Assembly: GCA_016741945.1 (NCBI GenBank)
Contig: JACVCQ010000012.1
Coordinates: 1 to 16,799 of the forward strand
Source of the DNA: Chitinophagaceae bacterium
Lineage (GTDB): Bacteria > Bacteroidota > Bacteroidia > Chitinophagales > Chitinophagaceae
Direction of reading: 5' to 3'
Length of the DNA stretch: 16,799 nucleotides
The notes beneath the pieces were generated by a model. It searched no databases, was not told the DNA's origin, and worked only from the letters and a program-made list of their open reading frames with translations. The position numbers and the translations under genes were made by a program. This document shows, one piece after another, positions 14,162-16,799 of the stretch; the first letter of the stretch is position 1; every line of letters begins with the position of its first letter.

Positions 14162-15214
14162 TTAAGATATTTTTTTAATCAAAGCTGCATTAGCTTTTAA
14201 CATTGCGAGTCCTTCAGTTCTGGTCATATAGGGAACTCCTTTGGCATGATTCAATATACTGATCTTACACATGATCTTCCAATGACGGGCAATTTCCCTC
14301 CAAGCATAAAAAACAGAATGTTTGGGATCATATATATGCGTGGGTTCACTTCCAGATCCATTCAATTCTACGATCATGAAGCTTTTTCCTGCACGTAATA
14401 AGTCGATAGATTCATAGCGTATATCCATTCGGCCATAATAAAATCCCTTAATCTGTTTTGCCAATGCATCAATAATCGCATTGAGTTTTTCATCCGCCAA
14501 ATGACTCAGGTCAATAAATTTAGCACCGCGTGCATGATTACCATAAGGAACCAGCACTCTTTGTTCGCCTTTATTCAAAACAATGTTTAACTCTTCACGC
14601 ATAGTTTTTCGAAGTACCGGGAGTTGAAGAATATACCTAGGATCCAGTTGTAATAGTTGATCAATAGTAGAAACACCATCACCGATTACAGAAAGGAATT
14701 CCTTTCCTACAATACCTGTAATCTTTCCTTTCTCTTCTCCCGGAATGCGATAATAAAATATGCCTACTTCTTCTTCAAAGGGGATATAAGACTGTATCAG
14801 AAAATCAAAATCTGCATGTTGAACATATGCTTTTACATCTTCTTCGTTTTCTAGCTTTTTTACACTCATCCCTCTCATACCAATATCCGGTTTACCGATT
14901 AGAGGAAAGTAAAGATTTTCTTTTTGAAGACGATTGATCACTGTTTCAGACTTGGTGCCGGCTACAAAAAATAATGTGGTGGGGTAAGATCCGAAAGGTA
15001 GTATATCGTAGATCTCTTTTTTACTCTCCATTAAAAAACCACCATTAGGAATACCCGGGTTGGTAGCATTGATATAAAAGAAAGCCCTGGCTTTAAAACA
15101 TAGCCAGAACCAATAAGGATATAAAGGCGCATACAACACATTGAATGACCAATACTCCCAGTTCAAAAGTCTGATAAAAAAAGGATGATACTTTAGCTTC
15201 CTAATCAACGACAT
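14162..15214 (-). CDS. ATP-grasp domain protein (D-alanine-D-alanine ligase-like)
   Basis: Protein of 350 residues. The N-terminal 50 residues are very rich in W, Y, F and L (for example WEYWSFNVLYAPLYPYWFW), suggesting membrane association. An ATP-grasp catalytic core follows: PLIGKPDIGMRGMSV (105-119, ATP-binding lysine and glycine-rich loop), FLIQSYIPFEEEVGIFYYR (138-156), GKEFLSVIGDGVSTIDQLL, and a C-terminal metal-binding segment YGRMDIRYES...MIVELNGSGSEPTHIYDP. The ELN near the end corresponds to the Mg-binding E-x-N of D-Ala-D-Ala ligases. It is too divergent, and lacks a normal N-terminal domain, to be called Ddl; it may ligate some other carboxylate-amine pair. It starts 9 bp after the NRDE gene stop and is probably co-transcribed with it. 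Confidence 0.78.
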   Translation of the reverse strand: MSLIRKLKYHPFFIRLLNWEYWSFNVLYAPLYPYWFWLCFKARAFFYINATNPGIPNGGFLMESKKEIYDILPFGSYPTTLFFVAGTKSETVINRLQKENLYFPLIGKPDIGMRGMSVKKLENEEDVKAYVQHADFDFLIQSYIPFEEEVGIFYYRIPGEEKGKITGIVGKEFLSVIGDGVSTIDQLLQLDPRYILQLPVLRKTMREELNIVLNKGEQRVLVPYGNHARGAKFIDLSHLADEKLNAIIDALAKQIKGFYYGRMDIRYESIDLLRAGKSFMIVELNGSGSEPTHIYDPKHSVFYAWREIARHWKIMCKISILNHAKGVPYMTRTEGLAMLKANAALIKKIS

Positions 15215-15223
15215 GCCTGAAAG

Positions 15224-15952
15224 TTAAGAAACAGGCTGTTGCTGTACAAATGAAACTGATAATTGAGATTGCTCCTGATGAATGATATCCTTGTAAAACA
15301 TGTTCGCTGATGTTTTATCACCAATGATATTGGTAACACTTACCGTGAGCATTTCGTTATTACGGTTCATACGAATTCCATTCTCCCGATCATCATTCCC
15401 ACCAAATAAATGAAACGATAAAACATCTTCGGAGCTTGGCTGTGGATGTTGATGTAACCACTCAGTAAACCAATGCTCTCTTTTTTGAATGATCTCTTGT
15501 GTATATAAAGTAACCGATGACCATATGTGTGGTTGACCAGGGTCTACCTCTCGAATATATTTTTCTTCTCCGCTCCATCTGCATTCAAACAATTGTCCCT
15601 TTTCCAAAATGATCAATGTGAAAGGTTCTATACCTAAGAGGTTTATTTTTTTATATGCAGATAGTACATCTTCCTGTGATAGGATATCTAGAAATATCAA
15701 TCCCCTACTTTTTCGATAAGCTGCAGCAGGTTCATGCTTTATGAAACCGCCATTCAATAATACCATCACTGTTCCAACTTCCGAAGCACCAATCCATGTT
15801 CCCCCCGCTTCTGCATCCAAAGGAGATAATATTTTCATCTGCTCAACAGTATGAACAATGGGAGCCAAGGCTTTTTTCCTGACACCTTTTTCATCTCGAT
15901 TGGAAGTAAGCAATATCTTATCACCTACAGGTATATAAGTTACTGTACACAT
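15224..15952 (-). CDS. NRDE (TANGO2-type) family protein
   Basis: Protein of 242 residues starting MCTVTYIPVGDKILLTSNRDE. This is the signature of the NRDE/TANGO2 family: Cys2 just after the initiator Met, and the NRDE tetrad at 18-21. The second family block, GGTWIGASEVGTVMVLLNG, follows. The fold is related to Ntn hydrolases; the bacterial function is unsettled, and links to heme trafficking and lipid metabolism come from eukaryotic homologs. The C-terminal half carries NDDRENGIRMN and VSVTNIIGDKTSANMFY, also typical. Its start overlaps the end of the upstream DinB-like gene by 13 bp, indicating translational coupling. No signal peptide, so cytoplasmic. Confidence 0.87.
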   Translation of the reverse strand: MCTVTYIPVGDKILLTSNRDEKGVRKKALAPIVHTVEQMKILSPLDAEAGGTWIGASEVGTVMVLLNGGFIKHEPAAAYRKSRGLIFLDILSQEDVLSAYKKINLLGIEPFTLIILEKGQLFECRWSGEEKYIREVDPGQPHIWSSVTLYTQEIIQKREHWFTEWLHQHPQPSSEDVLSFHLFGGNDDRENGIRMNRNNEMLTVSVTNIIGDKTSANMFYKDIIHQEQSQLSVSFVQQQPVS

Positions 15953-16440
15953 GTATCGCGATGTTTGATGGTAGAAGATGCCACACCGAAGCTATCCGGT
16001 AAAACCAGATCAGAAACTTCAGTTACACCTACACGAATTAAGGCCATGTGATGTACGGTATGTTCGAGATTATATACAACTTCGCGGTAATAGTTACTAT
16101 TGACAAGGACTGTTTCATTTGACAAATCATCATAACTCATTTCAAGTTGAATAAGTTTGTCTTCTCTAATCAGTCGATTACTGATTTCATGTAAAAGTTG
16201 AATCGCTAATTGTTTATTCGTTTCAATATTCTTGTCACGTTTTCTTTGCTCGTAATTTACAACACCATTTTCATAACCATTTTCTAAACATTGGAATAGC
16301 TCAACGATATGTCTTACATGTTGACCAATGGTTGCATTAAACAAAGATTTACTGGGTTGTGTATATTGTTCAGCATTTAGCTTATCTAAAGTTTCGTGTA
16401 GTTGGACAAACACGTTTTTAATAGCAAAAGCAATTTGCAT
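15940..16440 (-). CDS. DinB-like (YfiT-type) four-helix metal-binding protein
   Basis: Protein of 166 residues of the DinB/YfiT superfamily: four-helix bundles with a histidine metal site, often acting as thiol-dependent transferases. Candidate ligands are in IGQHVRHIVELF (H41, H44) and LEHTVHHMALIRVG (H127, H130, H131), one set in each of two distant helices as the family requires. Length is usual. It follows the YceI-family gene by 17 bp and overlaps the NRDE gene by 13 bp. Its substrate is not known; a role linked to thiol or lipid chemistry with its neighbours is only a guess. Confidence 0.8.
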   Translation of the reverse strand: MQIAFAIKNVFVQLHETLDKLNAEQYTQPSKSLFNATIGQHVRHIVELFQCLENGYENGVVNYEQRKRDKNIETNKQLAIQLLHEISNRLIREDKLIQLEMSYDDLSNETVLVNSNYYREVVYNLEHTVHHMALIRVGVTEVSDLVLPDSFGVASSTIKHRDTCVQ

Positions 16441-16457
16441 AAGTAGGTTTTCTTTTA

Positions 16458-16799
16458 TTAGTTTTTTCTAGCCGAAACCGAGAGGTTAACTGATAGTTGA
16501 TCAGACAATATCAGGCTTTTTCCGCCAACTTTAAAATCTTTTCTATTTATCCTGAACCCACCTTTAAATACGTATCCATCTGCTACTGGGTTTGCAGTAA
16601 ATGTAAAATTGATCTCCTTATTGACTCCTTTGATCTCAAGCATACCGGTAACCTTATATTGCCCAGCCCCCTCTTTTATTATAGTCTTTGATATAAAACT
16701 AATTTTCGGGTAGCGTTCTACATAAAAATAATCTTCTTTTTTCAAATGATTATCACGGGCCTTAATGTCCGTATCAATAGAAGCTGCATTCACTGATAC
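16458..16799 (-). CDS. YceI-family protein, partial (N-terminus beyond right edge)
   Basis: C-terminal 113 residues of a YceI-type lipocalin-like protein; members bind isoprenoid or fatty-acyl ligands and are usually periplasmic. Family motifs are VNAASIDTDIKARDNHLKKE, YPKISFISK, KVTGMLEIKGVNKEINFTF and the closing strands VGGKSLILSDQLSVNLSVSA. A GTG at 16793 could be read as a start, but the frame is open to the window end and the sequence begins inside the conserved family block. The real start and any signal peptide therefore lie to the right. It is the first visible gene of a minus-strand run with the DinB-like and NRDE genes. Confidence 0.9.
   Translation of the reverse strand, partial: VSVNAASIDTDIKARDNHLKKEDYFYVERYPKISFISKTIIKEGAGQYKVTGMLEIKGVNKEINFTFTANPVADGYVFKGGFRINRKDFKVGGKSLILSDQLSVNLSVSARKN

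Overview
The window looks like a chromosomal segment of a Bacteroidota bacterium, most likely of the Chitinophagaceae type. The signs are a moderately AT-rich composition, Bacteroidota-style -7 boxes (TAnnTTTG) placed close to start codons, weak Shine-Dalgarno signals, the long form of IspG with an inserted central domain, and protein families typical of that phylum. All genes look intact, apart from two cut by the window edges. I see no tRNA, rRNA, CRISPR array, insertion sequence or phage gene.

Layout. (1) Plus strand, 1-1833: the C-terminal part of an ArsR-type repressor, open to the left edge, then a three-domain metallo-beta-lactamase/rhodanese protein resembling the persulfide dioxygenase-sulfurtransferase CstB. 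(2) Minus strand, 6568 down to 1916: ispG (isoprenoid precursor synthesis), nadB (L-aspartate oxidase, NAD synthesis) and an LpxL/HtrB-type lipid A acyltransferase. The gaps between them hold conspicuous inverted repeats. (3) Minus strand, 12261 down to 6889: a trans-4-hydroxy-L-proline catabolic set. It holds a DapA-family lyase (probable 1-pyrroline-4-hydroxy-2-carboxylate deaminase), 2-oxoglutarate semialdehyde dehydrogenase and 4-hydroxyproline 2-epimerase, followed by a secreted DUF885-type metallopeptidase. An AraC-family regulator is divergently transcribed at 12483-13385. (4) Minus strand, 16799 down to 13415: a YceI-family protein cut by the right edge, a DinB-like protein, a TANGO2/NRDE protein, an ATP-grasp protein and a HAD hydrolase.

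How the genes work together. The hydroxyproline set would convert trans-4-hydroxy-L-proline to 2-oxoglutarate. The FAD-dependent D-hydroxyproline dehydrogenase needed for the second step is not in the window. The peptidase next to the epimerase could supply imino-acid-containing peptides, which is inference. The ArsR/CstB-like pair suggests control of sulfane sulfur stress, although the visible part of the regulator has no cysteine.

Most of the window is ordinary metabolism. The least explained structures are intergenic: a 44-bp perfect palindrome after ispG, a composite nested inverted repeat of about 170 bp upstream of ispG, a 27-bp perfect stem between two convergent genes, and a T-rich inverted repeat downstream of nadB. 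No clearly new multi-gene system is visible.
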